Below are positions 1-9,075 of a stretch of DNA of 64,000 nucleotides, piece after piece. The stretch is from positions 4,017,501-4,081,500 of the forward strand of contig AP018794.1 of the NCBI GenBank assembly GCA_009731425.1, given 5' to 3'. The notes beneath the pieces are model-generated. The model searched no databases. It was not told where the DNA came from and was given only the letters and a program-made list of their open reading frames with translations. Position numbers and translations under genes: made by a program. This DNA is from Lachnospiraceae bacterium KM106-2. Lineage in GTDB: Bacteria > Bacillota > Clostridia > Lachnospirales > Lachnospiraceae. How positions within the stretch are numbered: position 1 is the stretch's first letter; every line of letters starts with the position of its first letter.

Positions 1-765
<765 letters not shown>

Positions 766-828
766 AAAAAGAACAATGGAAGTCATTCATGAAATATAAT
801 GTGTAGTTTTGAAGATACAATCGGAAAA

Positions 829-859
829 GAAGCAACAAACGAGTTGCTTCTTATTTTTT
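829..859 (+). terminator. rRNA operon terminator
   Basis: An 8-bp stem (GAAGCAAC / GTTGCTTC, 829-836 and 843-850) with a 6-nt loop is followed by a T-rich run (851-859). This is a good rho-independent terminator 64 nt after the 23S 3' end. Confidence 0.85.
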
Positions 860-919
860 GCGCTCGATTCAAGAATAAATTAAATTGCCAAATCCAAAAA
901 ATAATAATATAAATGAATG

Positions 920-1073
920 GCATCATAGTTATCCACTATGATGCTATTTCTATCTGATTTTATAAACAGTAAAAATGAGAAATGTGGAAAAAAAGTGAAA
1001 TTATTTGGATTGCTGTGGATGAATAATCTAGAAGTATCCACAGAGTAAGAGAAAAATAGGAACATAATCCACA
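920..1073. promoter_or_regulatory. Cluster of five near-consensus DnaA boxes
   Basis: Five 9-mers each differ from TTATCCACA at one position: TTATCCACT (929-937, +), TTTTCCACA (983-991, -), TCATCCACA (1014-1022, -), GTATCCACA (1034-1042, +) and TAATCCACA (1065-1073, +). The surrounding DNA is AT-rich, and an A/T tract follows at 1074-1105. The first box sits in the loop of a 9-bp inverted repeat (920-928 / 936-944). No dnaA or dnaN gene is near, so a replication origin is not claimed. A DnaA-titration or reactivation-like site is an inference. Confidence 0.5.
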
Positions 1074-1109
1074 GAAAAAATATTTTTTCAACAAACTAAA
1101 AAAAACGGC

Positions 1110-1138
1110 TTGACAATGTCTAAATATGGTATTAAAAT
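1110..1138 (+). promoter_or_regulatory. Promoter of tRNA-Asn
   Basis: TTGACA (1110-1115), a 17-bp spacer and TAAAAT (1133-1138) form a strong sigma-A promoter. The predicted start is a few bases before the tRNA at 1150. Confidence 0.8.
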
Positions 1139-1149
1139 ATCTCTTGTAT

Positions 1150-1221
1150 TCCTCGATAGCTCAATGGTAGAGCACACGGCTGTTAACCGTGGGGTTGTTG
1201 GTTCGAGCCCAACTCGGGGAG
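1150..1221 (+). tRNA. tRNA-Asn (anticodon GUU)
   Basis: A complete cloverleaf can be folded. The acceptor arms are TCCTCGA (1150-1156) and TCGGGGA (1214-1220), the D arm follows AGCTCAATGGTAGAGC, the anticodon loop is CTGTTAA with anticodon GTT at 1182-1184, and the T arm contains GGTTCGAGCC. The 3' CCA is not encoded: the discriminator G is followed by CTA. Confidence 0.97.
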
Positions 1222-1229
1222 CTAATATG

Positions 1230-1266
1230 AAATCTACCTTGATTCCTATCATGGTAGATTTTTTTT
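1230..1266 (+). terminator. Terminator after tRNA-Asn
   Basis: AAATCTACC and GGTAGATTT arms flank a 13-nt loop and are followed by a T run. The terminator separates the tRNA transcript from araR. Confidence 0.85.
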
Positions 1267-1281
1267 ATTTAAGCGAACAAC

Positions 1282-1314
1282 GACTCAAAGTGATACCGGT
1301 ATCATCTTTGAGTC
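1282..1314. promoter_or_regulatory. Catabolite-responsive element (cre) inside a larger inverted repeat
   Basis: TGATACCGGTATCA (1291-1304) is a perfect palindrome and fits the published cre consensus TGWNANCGNTNWCA at every position. It is nested in longer arms, GACTCAAAG and CTTTGAGTC (1282-1290, 1306-1314). It lies 29 bp before the araR start, so CcpA-type carbon catabolite control of araR is likely. The outer arms could also form a 5'-leader hairpin. The sequence is seen directly; CcpA binding is inferred. Confidence 0.65.
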
Positions 1315-1342
1315 TGTCGCGATAAGGAAAGGAAGTGAAGTT

Positions 1343-2443
1343 ATGCCAAAGGAAAAGGGACCTGCGAAATATTTAATATTAAAGGATGATATCAAACAGG
1401 ATATTATGTCTGGAATCATTAAACCAGGTGATAAGATTGCATCTGAAAATGAGTTAGCATTGCAGTATGATGTCAGTCGACATACCGTCCGTAAAGCCTT
1501 ATCAATTCTACAAAATGAAGGTTATTTAGAGACAGAACATGGACGAGGTACATACTGTAAAGAATCATTGAGAACCCAAGGAAGAACTAATGATATTGCA
1601 GTTATCACAACGTATATCTCCGACTATATCTTTCCAAGATTGATTTCTGGTATCGATACCGTATTAGCAGAAGAAGGCTATAGTATTCTTCTTAAGAATA
1701 CAGGGAATAGTCAGCAGGTACAACAAAGGATATTAGAAGAGATCATTGCTAAGAAAGTCGATGGTATTATTATTGAACCTAGTAAGAGTGAAATTTTTTG
1801 TTCTCATGAATCTGTATTTAAACGATTGGATCAATTAAAGATTCCTTATGTATTTCTACAAGGTATTTATCCGCAGATGAAAGATGCACCTCATATTTTA
1901 ATGGATGATGAGAAAGGTGCCTACTTATTAACTAAATACCTGATCGAACAAGGGCATCGTAATATTGTTGGTATTTTTAAGATCGATGATATGCAAGGTG
2001 GACAAAGAAATAAAGGGTATAGTAAAGCCTTAATGGAAGCTAGAATGATGTATGATCCTGAAAATGTAATACTATTCCATACAGAAGACAGGCAGAGCAA
2101 ACCAACCGGTATGATCGAAGCATTTATTAAAGAAAAGAAGAAGATGGATGCGATCGTATGCTATAATGATGAGATTGCATTAGAGATCATACAAGTACTA
2201 ATGAAATATGGTATTCGAGTACCAGAGGATATCTCAATTACAGGATATGATGATAGTATTTTAGCGGAGAGTGGTCCGGTAAAATTAACAACGATTGCCC
2301 ATCCGAAGGAGCGATTGGGACAGATGGCCGCAAAATTGCTGATTGAGAAGATTAATGGAGTTAGTGATTCTGAATCAAAAGTAGAGCGACTAATTGAGCC
2401 GAAAATGGTCATTCGCGATTCATGTAGATCAAGAAAAGTATAG
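1343..2443 (+). CDS. araR: Arabinose-responsive transcriptional repressor (GntR/LacI hybrid)
   Basis: This 366-residue regulator has an N-terminal GntR-type winged helix (about residues 9-72, with SENELA and SRHTVRKAL recognition-helix features). It is fused to a LacI/GalR-type sugar-binding domain (about 78-360; motifs DGIIIEP, GHRNIVGIF, PEDISITGYDDS). That architecture is characteristic of Firmicute AraR, which binds L-arabinose and releases ara promoters. The start is preceded by AAGGAAAGGAAG. The gene lies directly upstream of araA, whose promoter carries an inverted repeat with TTGTA/TACAA halves like known AraR sites. Length and position match the family, so the assignment is strong. 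Confidence 0.93.
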   Translation: MPKEKGPAKYLILKDDIKQDIMSGIIKPGDKIASENELALQYDVSRHTVRKALSILQNEGYLETEHGRGTYCKESLRTQGRTNDIAVITTYISDYIFPRLISGIDTVLAEEGYSILLKNTGNSQQVQQRILEEIIAKKVDGIIIEPSKSEIFCSHESVFKRLDQLKIPYVFLQGIYPQMKDAPHILMDDEKGAYLLTKYLIEQGHRNIVGIFKIDDMQGGQRNKGYSKALMEARMMYDPENVILFHTEDRQSKPTGMIEAFIKEKKKMDAIVCYNDEIALEIIQVLMKYGIRVPEDISITGYDDSILAESGPVKLTTIAHPKERLGQMAAKLLIEKINGVSDSESKVERLIEPKMVIRDSCRSRKV

Positions 2444-2446
2444 TAA

Positions 2447-2478
2447 GAAAAATTAGTCTTGGAAAAGATTAATTTTTT
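2447..2478 (+). terminator. araR terminator
   Basis: An AAAATTAGTCTT / AAGATTAATTTT stem (one G-U pair) with a 4-nt loop runs into a long T tract. It separates araR from the araA promoter. Confidence 0.8.
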
Positions 2479-2487
2479 TTAAAAAAC

Positions 2488-2520
2488 AACTTGTACACAC
2501 ATGCATACAAGTTGTATAAT
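2488..2520 (+). promoter_or_regulatory. araA promoter overlapped by probable AraR operator
   Basis: TTGTAC (2491-2496), an 18-bp spacer and TATAAT (2515-2520) form the promoter. An inverted repeat, CAACTTGTA and TACAAGTTG, occupies 2488-2496 and 2506-2514, so it covers the -35 and nearly the whole spacer. The TTGTA/TACAA halves resemble AraR operators of Bacillus subtilis but are spaced further apart. Repression by occlusion of RNA polymerase is inferred. Confidence 0.75.
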
Positions 2521-2561
2521 ATAGGAAATCAATTGAATAGGAGTAAGGAGGAAGTTACACA

Positions 2562-4061
2562 ATGGAAACAAAAAACTATAAGTTTTGGTTTGCAACAGGA
2601 TCTCAGGATTTATATGGGGAAGAATGCTTGAGAAAAGTTGCAGAACACTCAGCAAAAATCGTAGAGGAATTAAATAAGTCAGGAAGACTTCCATTTGAGG
2701 TTGTCTTAAAGCCAACATTAATTGATCAGGCTTCGATCAGAAAGACATTTAATGATGCCAATAATGATGCAGAATGCGCCGGAGTTATTACTTGGATGCA
2801 TACTTTTTCACCAGCTAAGATGTGGATCATTGGATTACAGGAATTTAAAAAACCATTATGTCACCTACATACACAATTTAATAAGGAAATCCCATATGAT
2901 ACGATCGATATGGATTTCATGAATGAGAACCAATCAGCTCATGGTGATCGTGAGTATGGTCATATTGTAAGTCGTATGGGTATCGAGAGAAAGATCATTG
3001 TTGGTCACTGGAGTGATGAAAAGGTACAGGATAGACTTGGTGATTGGATGAGAACAGCTATCGGTGTTATGGAATCCAGCCATATCAGAATTTGCCGTTT
3101 CGGTGATAACATGAATAATGTTGCGGTTACCGAAGGTGACAAAGTAGAAGCACAGATCAAATTTGGATGGGAAATTGACCATTACAATGTAAATGATCTT
3201 GTAGAATATGTGGATGCTGTTTCTGCCGCAGATACGAATGCATTGGTAGAAGAGTATTACAATAAATATAACATTCTTCTTGAAGGAAGAGATCCAGAAG
3301 AATTCAGACGTCATGTAGCCGTACAAGCTCAGATTGAAATCGGTCTTGAGAAGTTCTTAAAGGAGAATGACTATAGCGCTGTTGTTACTCACTTTGGAAT
3401 GCTTGGAGGATTAAAACAATTACCAGGTCTTGCAATTCAGAGATTAATGGAGAAAGGCTATGGATTTGGTGCAGAAGGCGATTGGAAGACTCCTGCAATG
3501 GTTCGCTTAATGAAGATCATGACAGAAGGAAAGAAAGATGCAAAGGGTACTTCTTTCATGGAAGATTACACATACAATTTAGTTCCTGGTAAAGAAGGAA
3601 TTTTACAGGCTCATATGCTCGAGGTTTGCCCAACGATCGCAGATGGACCAATTGGTATTAAAGTATGTCCTCTTTCTATGGGAAATAGAGAAGATCCTGC
3701 TCGTTTAGTATTTACAGCCAAAGAAGGACCAGCAGTGGCTACTTCTTTGATCGACCTTGGAAATCGATTCAGATTGATCATCAATGCTGTTGATTGCAAG
3801 AAGGTTGAAAAACCAATGCCAAAACTTCCAGTAGCAACTGCATTCTGGACACCACAACCAAGCTTAGCAACAGGAGCTGAAAGCTGGATCCTTGCTGGTG
3901 GAGCACATCATACAGCATTTACTTATGATTTAACAGTAGAACAGTTAGTAGACTGGGCAGCTGCAATGGGAATCGAAAGTGTCGTTATCGATAAAGATAC
4001 CAATATTAGAGATTTTAAGAATGAGCTTAGATGGAACGATCTTGCATATAAGTTAAGATAG
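2562..4061 (+). CDS. araA: L-arabinose isomerase
   Basis: It converts L-arabinose to L-ribulose (EC 5.3.1.4), the first intracellular step, in the cytoplasm with a divalent metal. The protein is 499 residues, the normal family length. The metal-binding and catalytic residues fall at the expected places: Glu305 in GAEGDWKT, Glu334 in FMEDYTY, His351 in QAHMLEV and His450 in GGAHHTAF. These correspond to Glu306, Glu333, His350 and His450 of the E. coli enzyme. The start has a GGAGG-type ribosome site (AGGAGTAAGGAGG). It is first in the catabolic operon, under the operator-promoter at 2488-2520. Confidence 0.97.
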   Translation: METKNYKFWFATGSQDLYGEECLRKVAEHSAKIVEELNKSGRLPFEVVLKPTLIDQASIRKTFNDANNDAECAGVITWMHTFSPAKMWIIGLQEFKKPLCHLHTQFNKEIPYDTIDMDFMNENQSAHGDREYGHIVSRMGIERKIIVGHWSDEKVQDRLGDWMRTAIGVMESSHIRICRFGDNMNNVAVTEGDKVEAQIKFGWEIDHYNVNDLVEYVDAVSAADTNALVEEYYNKYNILLEGRDPEEFRRHVAVQAQIEIGLEKFLKENDYSAVVTHFGMLGGLKQLPGLAIQRLMEKGYGFGAEGDWKTPAMVRLMKIMTEGKKDAKGTSFMEDYTYNLVPGKEGILQAHMLEVCPTIADGPIGIKVCPLSMGNREDPARLVFTAKEGPAVATSLIDLGNRFRLIINAVDCKKVEKPMPKLPVATAFWTPQPSLATGAESWILAGGAHHTAFTYDLTVEQLVDWAAAMGIESVVIDKDTNIRDFKNELRWNDLAYKLR

Positions 4062-4068
4062 AATATTA

Positions 4069-4108
4069 GATTCCGTGGAGATGGGACATCCTCATTTTCA
4101 CGGAATTG
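4069..4108 (+). other. Stem-loop between araA and the ribulokinase gene
   Basis: ATTCCGTG (4070-4077) pairs with CACGGAAT (4100-4107), and GATG/CATC can pair inside. No T run follows, so this is probably a processing or stability hairpin that tunes araA against downstream genes, not a terminator. Confidence 0.45.
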
Positions 4109-4161
4109 ATTCCTAGCAAATAAAATAATAATACATAGAAACGGGTTAGGGGGACGACAAG

Positions 4162-5766
4162 GTGAATCAGATAGAAGATATTAAACAAGCCATTACAGAA
4201 GGAAAAACAGCACTTGGTATTGAATTTGGTTCTACAAGAATTAAAGCCGTACTTGTAGGTTCAGATAATGCCCCAATTGCATCAGGAAGTCATGACTGGG
4301 AGAACCGATATGAGAATAATATCTGGACTTACAGTTTAGAGGATATTTGGACAGGTCTCCAAGATTGCTATGCTACATTAGCTGCTGATGTAAAAAATCA
4401 ATATGGTATTACATTGACCAAAGTGGGTTCCATTGGATTTAGTGCTATGATGCATGGATATATGGCATTTGATGAAAAAGGAGAGCTACTTGTTCCATTC
4501 AGAACTTGGCGTAATACGATCACGGAACAAGCTTCAGAGGAATTAACCCAATTATTTAACTATCATATACCACAGAGATGGAGTATCGCTCATTTATATC
4601 AAGCAATTTTAAATGGAGAAGACCATGTGAAAGATGTGAGATTCTTTACAACATTAGACGGATACATCCATTGGAAACTATCCGGTAAGAAGGTACTCGG
4701 TATTGGTGAAGCATCTGGTATGTTCCCAATCGATATCGAGAAAAAAGACTTTAACCAGAGAATGATCACTAAGTTTAATGAGAAAGTATCAGATAGGAAT
4801 TATCCATGGAAATTGGAAGAACTTCTTCCTAAAGTGTTATTAGCAGGAGAACCTGCAGGCATCTTATCTGAAGAAGGAGCAAAACTTCTTGATGTTAGCG
4901 GTAATTTACAGGCTGGAATTCCAATGTGCCCTCCAGAAGGAGATGCAGGAACCGGAATGACAGCTACAAATAGTATTACGGTTCGTACCGGTAATGTATC
5001 TGCAGGAACAAGTGTATTTGCAATGGCTGTTCTTGAGAAAGACTTAAAGAAAGTACATGAAGAGATCGATCTTGTAACCACTCCAACGGGTCATTTGGTG
5101 GCTATGGTACATTGTAATAACTGTACTTCAGATTTAAATGCGTGGGTTAATTTATTCAAGGAATTTTCTGAGAGCTTTGGTATCAAAGTTGATATGAATC
5201 AGTTATTTGCAACGCTATATAATAAGGCATTAGAAGGCGATCCTGATTGTGGCGGACTCTTAGCTTATAACTATTTCTCAGGAGAGCATGTAACTGGTTT
5301 TGAAGAAGGAAGACCTCTTTTTGTTAGAACCGCAGACAGCAATTTCAACTTAGCAAACTTTATGAGAGTACATTTATTTACAGCTTTAGGAGCATTAAAG
5401 ACTGGTCTTGATATTCTCTTTAAAGAAGAAGGTGTGAAGTTAGATAAGATCTATGGTCATGGCGGACTCTTTAAGACCAAAGGTGTTGGACAGAAGATCA
5501 TGGCAGGAGCTATCGATGTACCCGTATCTGTTATGGAGACGGCAGGAGAAGGCGGTGCTTGGGGAATGGCATTACTTGCTTCTTACATGCATAATAAGAA
5601 AGAAAATGAGACTTTAGATGATTACTTAAAAGACAGCGTTTTTGCCGGTCAGGAAGGAACTACAATAAATCCGGATCCTGTAGATGTGAAAGGATTTGAT
5701 ACATTTATTGAACGATATTCAGATGGACTTGGTATCGAAAGAGCTGCCATTGATCATTTAAAATAA
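4162..5766 (+). CDS. araB: L-ribulokinase, FGGY family (AraK-like rather than classical AraB)
   Basis: This 534-residue FGGY carbohydrate kinase is placed between araA and araD, so its expected reaction is phosphorylation of L-ribulose to L-ribulose-5-phosphate. The N-terminal phosphate loop (IEFGSTRIKAV, about 20-30) and the C-terminal ATP-site motifs (GHGGLFKTKG, ETAGEGGAWGMAL) are present. The start is GTG, 7 nt after AGGGGGA. The sequence style (IGFSAMMHGYMAFD, a long central insertion) differs from textbook AraB. It resembles the clostridial non-orthologous ribulokinases named AraK. The symbol therefore reflects the role inferred from the operon, not strict orthology. Confidence 0.85.
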   Translation: MNQIEDIKQAITEGKTALGIEFGSTRIKAVLVGSDNAPIASGSHDWENRYENNIWTYSLEDIWTGLQDCYATLAADVKNQYGITLTKVGSIGFSAMMHGYMAFDEKGELLVPFRTWRNTITEQASEELTQLFNYHIPQRWSIAHLYQAILNGEDHVKDVRFFTTLDGYIHWKLSGKKVLGIGEASGMFPIDIEKKDFNQRMITKFNEKVSDRNYPWKLEELLPKVLLAGEPAGILSEEGAKLLDVSGNLQAGIPMCPPEGDAGTGMTATNSITVRTGNVSAGTSVFAMAVLEKDLKKVHEEIDLVTTPTGHLVAMVHCNNCTSDLNAWVNLFKEFSESFGIKVDMNQLFATLYNKALEGDPDCGGLLAYNYFSGEHVTGFEEGRPLFVRTADSNFNLANFMRVHLFTALGALKTGLDILFKEEGVKLDKIYGHGGLFKTKGVGQKIMAGAIDVPVSVMETAGEGGAWGMALLASYMHNKKENETLDDYLKDSVFAGQEGTTINPDPVDVKGFDTFIERYSDGLGIERAAIDHLK

Positions 5767-5794
5767 ATAAGAGCAGAAAAAACGAGGTGATAGA

Positions 5795-6499
5795 ATGTTA
5801 GAGCAATTAAAACAAGAAGTATACGAAGCTAACATGGATCTAGTAGCAAAAGGAATGGTCATTTATACATGGGGAAATGTTAGTGGAATCGACAGAGAAA
5901 AAGGACTTGTAGTAATTAAGCCAAGTGGTGTTGATTATGAAACTATGTCAGCCGATGATATGGTAGTTGTAGATTTAGATGGTAAGGTAGTAGAAGGTAA
6001 GTACAGACCATCTTCTGATACACCAACTCATTTAGAGCTATATAGGACTTATAAAGAAATCGGTGGAGTCGTACATACACATTCTACTTATGGGGTTGTT
6101 TTTGCACAGGCAGGATTGCCAATTCCAGCACTTGGAACTACACATGCAGATTATTTCTATGGGGACATTCCTTGCAGTAGAGATCTGACGAAGGAAGAAA
6201 TTGAGTCTGCATATGAGTTAAATACTGGTAAGGTGATCGTTGAGACAATTGGGGACAGAGATCCGATGGAAGTACCAGGAATCGTAGTAAAGAATCATGG
6301 ACCATTTGCTTGGGGTAAGACACCAGCAGGTTCCGTATATAATGCAGTTGTATTGGACAAGGTAGCAGAAATGGCATATATGACAATGGATTTAAATCCA
6401 AGAGTAAAAAGAGCACCACAATATTTAATGGACAAACATTATTTTAGAAAACATGGTGCAAATGCTTATTATGGTCAAGGCAAAAATGAAGACAAATAA
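5795..6499 (+). CDS. araD: L-ribulose-5-phosphate 4-epimerase
   Basis: This 234-residue class II aldolase-fold enzyme converts L-ribulose-5-phosphate to D-xylulose-5-phosphate (EC 5.1.3.4). Zinc ligands are visible at His94 and His96 (HTHSTYG) and about His168 (KNHGPFAWG), matching His95, His97 and His171 of E. coli AraD. The motif GNVSGID near the N terminus is the phosphate-binding turn. It starts 28 nt after the kinase gene with an ACGAGGTGA ribosome site and is part of the ara operon. Confidence 0.95.
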   Translation: MLEQLKQEVYEANMDLVAKGMVIYTWGNVSGIDREKGLVVIKPSGVDYETMSADDMVVVDLDGKVVEGKYRPSSDTPTHLELYRTYKEIGGVVHTHSTYGVVFAQAGLPIPALGTTHADYFYGDIPCSRDLTKEEIESAYELNTGKVIVETIGDRDPMEVPGIVVKNHGPFAWGKTPAGSVYNAVVLDKVAEMAYMTMDLNPRVKRAPQYLMDKHYFRKHGANAYYGQGKNEDK

Positions 6500-6531
6500 A
6501 AAATAAATTAGAGAATATGGAGGAGTGTATT

Positions 6532-7185
6532 ATGAAGTTTTTTATTGATACAGCAAATGTAGAGGATATTCGTAAAGCTAATGATCTTGGGGTGATCTGT
6601 GGTGTAACAACCAATCCATCCTTAATCGCAAAAGAGGGAAGAGATTTCAAAGAAGTAATCAAGGAGATCACATCAATCGTTGATGGACCAATCAGTGGAG
6701 AAGTAAAGGCAACTACAACCGATGCAGAAGGAATGATCAAGGAAGGCAGAGAAATTGCAGCCATCCATCCTAATATGGTTGTTAAAATTCCTATGACAGA
6801 AGAAGGCTTAAAAGCTGTAAAAGTTCTACATAGTGAGGGCATTAAAACAAATGTGACCTTGATTTTTTCCGTAAATCAAGCTATACTAGCAGCTAGGGCA
6901 GGAGCAACTTATGTTTCTCCATTTTTAGGTCGGCTTGATGATATTTCACAACCAGGAATAGCAATAATTAAACCGATAGCAGAAATTTTTAGAAATTACA
7001 ATATTAAGACAGAAATCATTGCCGCCAGCATACGTAATCCAATCCATATTACGGATTGTGCCCTGGCAGGAGCTGATATTGCGACGGTTCCATATAAAGT
7101 CATCTGTCAATGTATGAAACATCCATTAACAGATCAAGGAATAGCTAAGTTCCAAGCTGATTATAAGGCAGTTTTCTGTGATTAA
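6532..7185 (+). CDS. tal: Transaldolase (small TalC/MipB type)
   Basis: It transfers a dihydroxyacetone unit between sugar phosphates in the non-oxidative pentose phosphate pathway. The 217-residue length and start MKFFIDTAN are typical of the small decameric transaldolase/fructose-6-phosphate aldolase subfamily. The Schiff-base lysine lies in VVKIPMTEEG (about residue 86). The ATG at 6532 was chosen because GGAGGAG at 6519-6525 is a ribosome site for it; the ATG at 6517 overlaps that site. It sits in the ara operon, consistent with disposal of xylulose-5-phosphate. Transaldolase versus F6P-aldolase activity cannot be told from sequence alone. Confidence 0.9.
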   Translation: MKFFIDTANVEDIRKANDLGVICGVTTNPSLIAKEGRDFKEVIKEITSIVDGPISGEVKATTTDAEGMIKEGREIAAIHPNMVVKIPMTEEGLKAVKVLHSEGIKTNVTLIFSVNQAILAARAGATYVSPFLGRLDDISQPGIAIIKPIAEIFRNYNIKTEIIAASIRNPIHITDCALAGADIATVPYKVICQCMKHPLTDQGIAKFQADYKAVFCD

Positions 7186-7201
7186 GAATAGGTGGTGTAG
7201 A

Positions 7202-8038
7202 ATGAATACTTTAGAACTTAAAAAAATGGCCAATGAAGTCCGCCAAGGAATTGTTACAGCAGTTCATAGTGCAAAATCAGGTCATCCAGGCGGTTCTTTA
7301 TCCGCAGCAGATATGTTTACGTATTTATACTTCAAGGAATTAAACATTGACCCTAAGAATCCTAACAAGGAAGATCGTGATCGTTTCGTTTTATCCAAAG
7401 GACACACAGCTCCAGGTTATTATTCCGCATTAGCACACAGAGGATTTTTCCCTGTAGAAGATCTTAAAACATTACGTCATGTAGGTTCTTATCTTCAAGG
7501 ACATCCTGACAAAAAACATATCCCAGGAGTAGATATGTCTAGTGGTTCACTTGGACAAGGAATCTCTGCGGCAGTTGGTATGGCACTATCTGCTAAACTT
7601 TCAAACGATGCTTATCGTGTTTATACATTACTTGGAGATGGTGAGATCCAAGAAGGTCAAGTTTGGGAAGCTGCAATGTTTGCAGGTCACCGTAAACTTG
7701 ATAACTTATGCGTGATCGTTGATAACAACGGTTTACAAATCGATGGTAATATTGATGACGTTTGTTCTCCATATCCAATCGATGAAAAATTTAAAGCATT
7801 CAATTTCCATGTAATCAATGTTGATGCACATGATTTTGATGCATTAGAAAAAGCTTTTGATGAAGCAAGAGCAACAAAAGGACAACCTACTGCAATTATC
7901 GCAAAGAGTGTTAAAGGTAAGGGTGTATCTTTCATGGAAAACCAAGCTTCATGGCATGGTACTGCTCCAAATGATGAACAATACGCTATTGCTATGGAAG
8001 AATTAAAGAAAGCAGGTGAAGCATTATGTCAGAAGTAA
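7202..8038 (+). CDS. Transketolase, N-terminal (thiamine-diphosphate-binding) subunit
   Basis: This 278-residue half-transketolase carries the TPP fold. The motif GDGEIQEGQVWEAA followed by VDNNG is the ThDP/Mg2+ signature, and HSAKSGHPGGSLS is the N-terminal substrate and cofactor region. It pairs with the C-terminal subunit encoded next, whose ATG overlaps this gene by 13 nt, so translation is probably coupled to give equal subunits. The start at 7202 follows AGGTGGTG. Together they interconvert xylulose-5-P, ribose-5-P, sedoheptulose-7-P and glyceraldehyde-3-P. Confidence 0.93.
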   Translation: MNTLELKKMANEVRQGIVTAVHSAKSGHPGGSLSAADMFTYLYFKELNIDPKNPNKEDRDRFVLSKGHTAPGYYSALAHRGFFPVEDLKTLRHVGSYLQGHPDKKHIPGVDMSSGSLGQGISAAVGMALSAKLSNDAYRVYTLLGDGEIQEGQVWEAAMFAGHRKLDNLCVIVDNNGLQIDGNIDDVCSPYPIDEKFKAFNFHVINVDAHDFDALEKAFDEARATKGQPTAIIAKSVKGKGVSFMENQASWHGTAPNDEQYAIAMEELKKAGEALCQK

Positions 8039-8967
8039 AGAAAATTGCAACAAGAGAAAGCTATGGTAATGCTTTAGTTGAACTTGGTAAAGAACATGAA
8101 GATTTAGTAGTTCTTGATGCTGACTTAGCTGCAGCTACTAAAACTGGTATTTTCAAAAAAGCATTCCCAGATCGTCATATCGACTGTGGTATCGCTGAAT
8201 GTAACATGATGGGTATCGCTGCTGGTATCGCAACAACTGGTAAAGTTCCATTTGCTAGTACATTTGCAATGTTCGCAGCTGGACGTGCTTTCGAACAAGT
8301 ACGTAACTCAATCGGTTATCCTCATCTTAATGTAAAGATCGGTGCTACTCATGCTGGTATCTCCGTAGGTGAAGATGGTGCAACTCATCAATGTAATGAA
8401 GATATTGCATTAATGAGAACTATCCCAGGAATGGTAGTGATCAATCCTTCTGATGATGTGGAAGCAAGAGCTGCTGTAAAAGCTGCTTATGAATATGAAG
8501 GACCAGTTTATTTAAGATTTGGTCGTCTTGCAGTTCCTGTAATTAACGACAGACCAGAATATAAATTCGAAATCGGAAAAGGTGTTGTATTAAGAGAAGG
8601 TAAAGATGTCACAATTATCGCAACAGGTCTTTGTGTATCTGAAACTTTAGCAGCAGCTGATCTTCTTGCAAAAGATGGTATTGACGCAAAGGTTGTTAAC
8701 ATCCATACGATCAAACCTCTTGATGAAGAATTAGTTGTAGCATCTGCAAAAGAAACAGGCAAAGTAGTTACTGTTGAAGAACATTCTATCATTGGTGGTC
8801 TTGGCAGCGCAGTTTGTGATGTTTTAGCAGAACAATGCCCAACTAAAGTTATGAGAATTGGTATTAACGATGTATTTGGTGAATCAGGTCCAGCCGTACA
8901 ATTAGTTAAGAAATACGGTCTTGATTCTGAAAGCATCTACAATAGAGTAAAAGATTTTGTAAAATAA
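8026..8967 (+). CDS. Transketolase, C-terminal (pyrimidine-binding) subunit
   Basis: This 313-residue partner contains the pyrimidine-binding domain (Glu in IDCGIAECNMMG, about residues 50-60; FASTFAMFAAGRAFEQ) and the transketolase C-terminal domain (about 190-310). It completes the split transketolase common in clostridia. The gene ends the ara/pentose phosphate block and is followed by a strong terminator. DXP-synthase-like halves are an alternative for this fold, but the pairing and context favour transketolase. Confidence 0.93.
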   Translation: MSEVKKIATRESYGNALVELGKEHEDLVVLDADLAAATKTGIFKKAFPDRHIDCGIAECNMMGIAAGIATTGKVPFASTFAMFAAGRAFEQVRNSIGYPHLNVKIGATHAGISVGEDGATHQCNEDIALMRTIPGMVVINPSDDVEARAAVKAAYEYEGPVYLRFGRLAVPVINDRPEYKFEIGKGVVLREGKDVTIIATGLCVSETLAAADLLAKDGIDAKVVNIHTIKPLDEELVVASAKETGKVVTVEEHSIIGGLGSAVCDVLAEQCPTKVMRIGINDVFGESGPAVQLVKKYGLDSESIYNRVKDFVK

Positions 8968-8986
8968 TTTATTTACTTAGAATTAA

Positions 8987-9021
8987 AGAGGCTATCCGTC
9001 TAGTGGATAGCCTCTTTTTTT
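8987..9021 (+). terminator. Terminator of the ara-tal-tkt operon
   Basis: An 11-bp stem (AGAGGCTATCC / GGATAGCCTCT) with a 7-nt loop is followed by seven T residues. Confidence 0.92.
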
Positions 9022-9060
9022 AATTAATAGGAAAGTTCTCTGAACTCCCCTATCAATTAA
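9020..9060. repeat. Imperfect 41-bp inverted repeat
   Basis: TTAATTAATAGG...AGTTC and GAACT...CCTATCAATTAA form a near-palindrome with a 3-nt centre. It lies between the operon terminator and the dispersed element at 9076. It contains no open reading frame. Confidence 0.5.
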
Positions 9061-9075
9061 AAAGGCTTTCTAAAG

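Noticed and set aside
929..1105. Chromosomal origin of replication
   Set aside because: The DnaA-box cluster is suggestive, but there is no dnaA, dnaN, rpmH or other origin neighbour. It is reported only as a box cluster.
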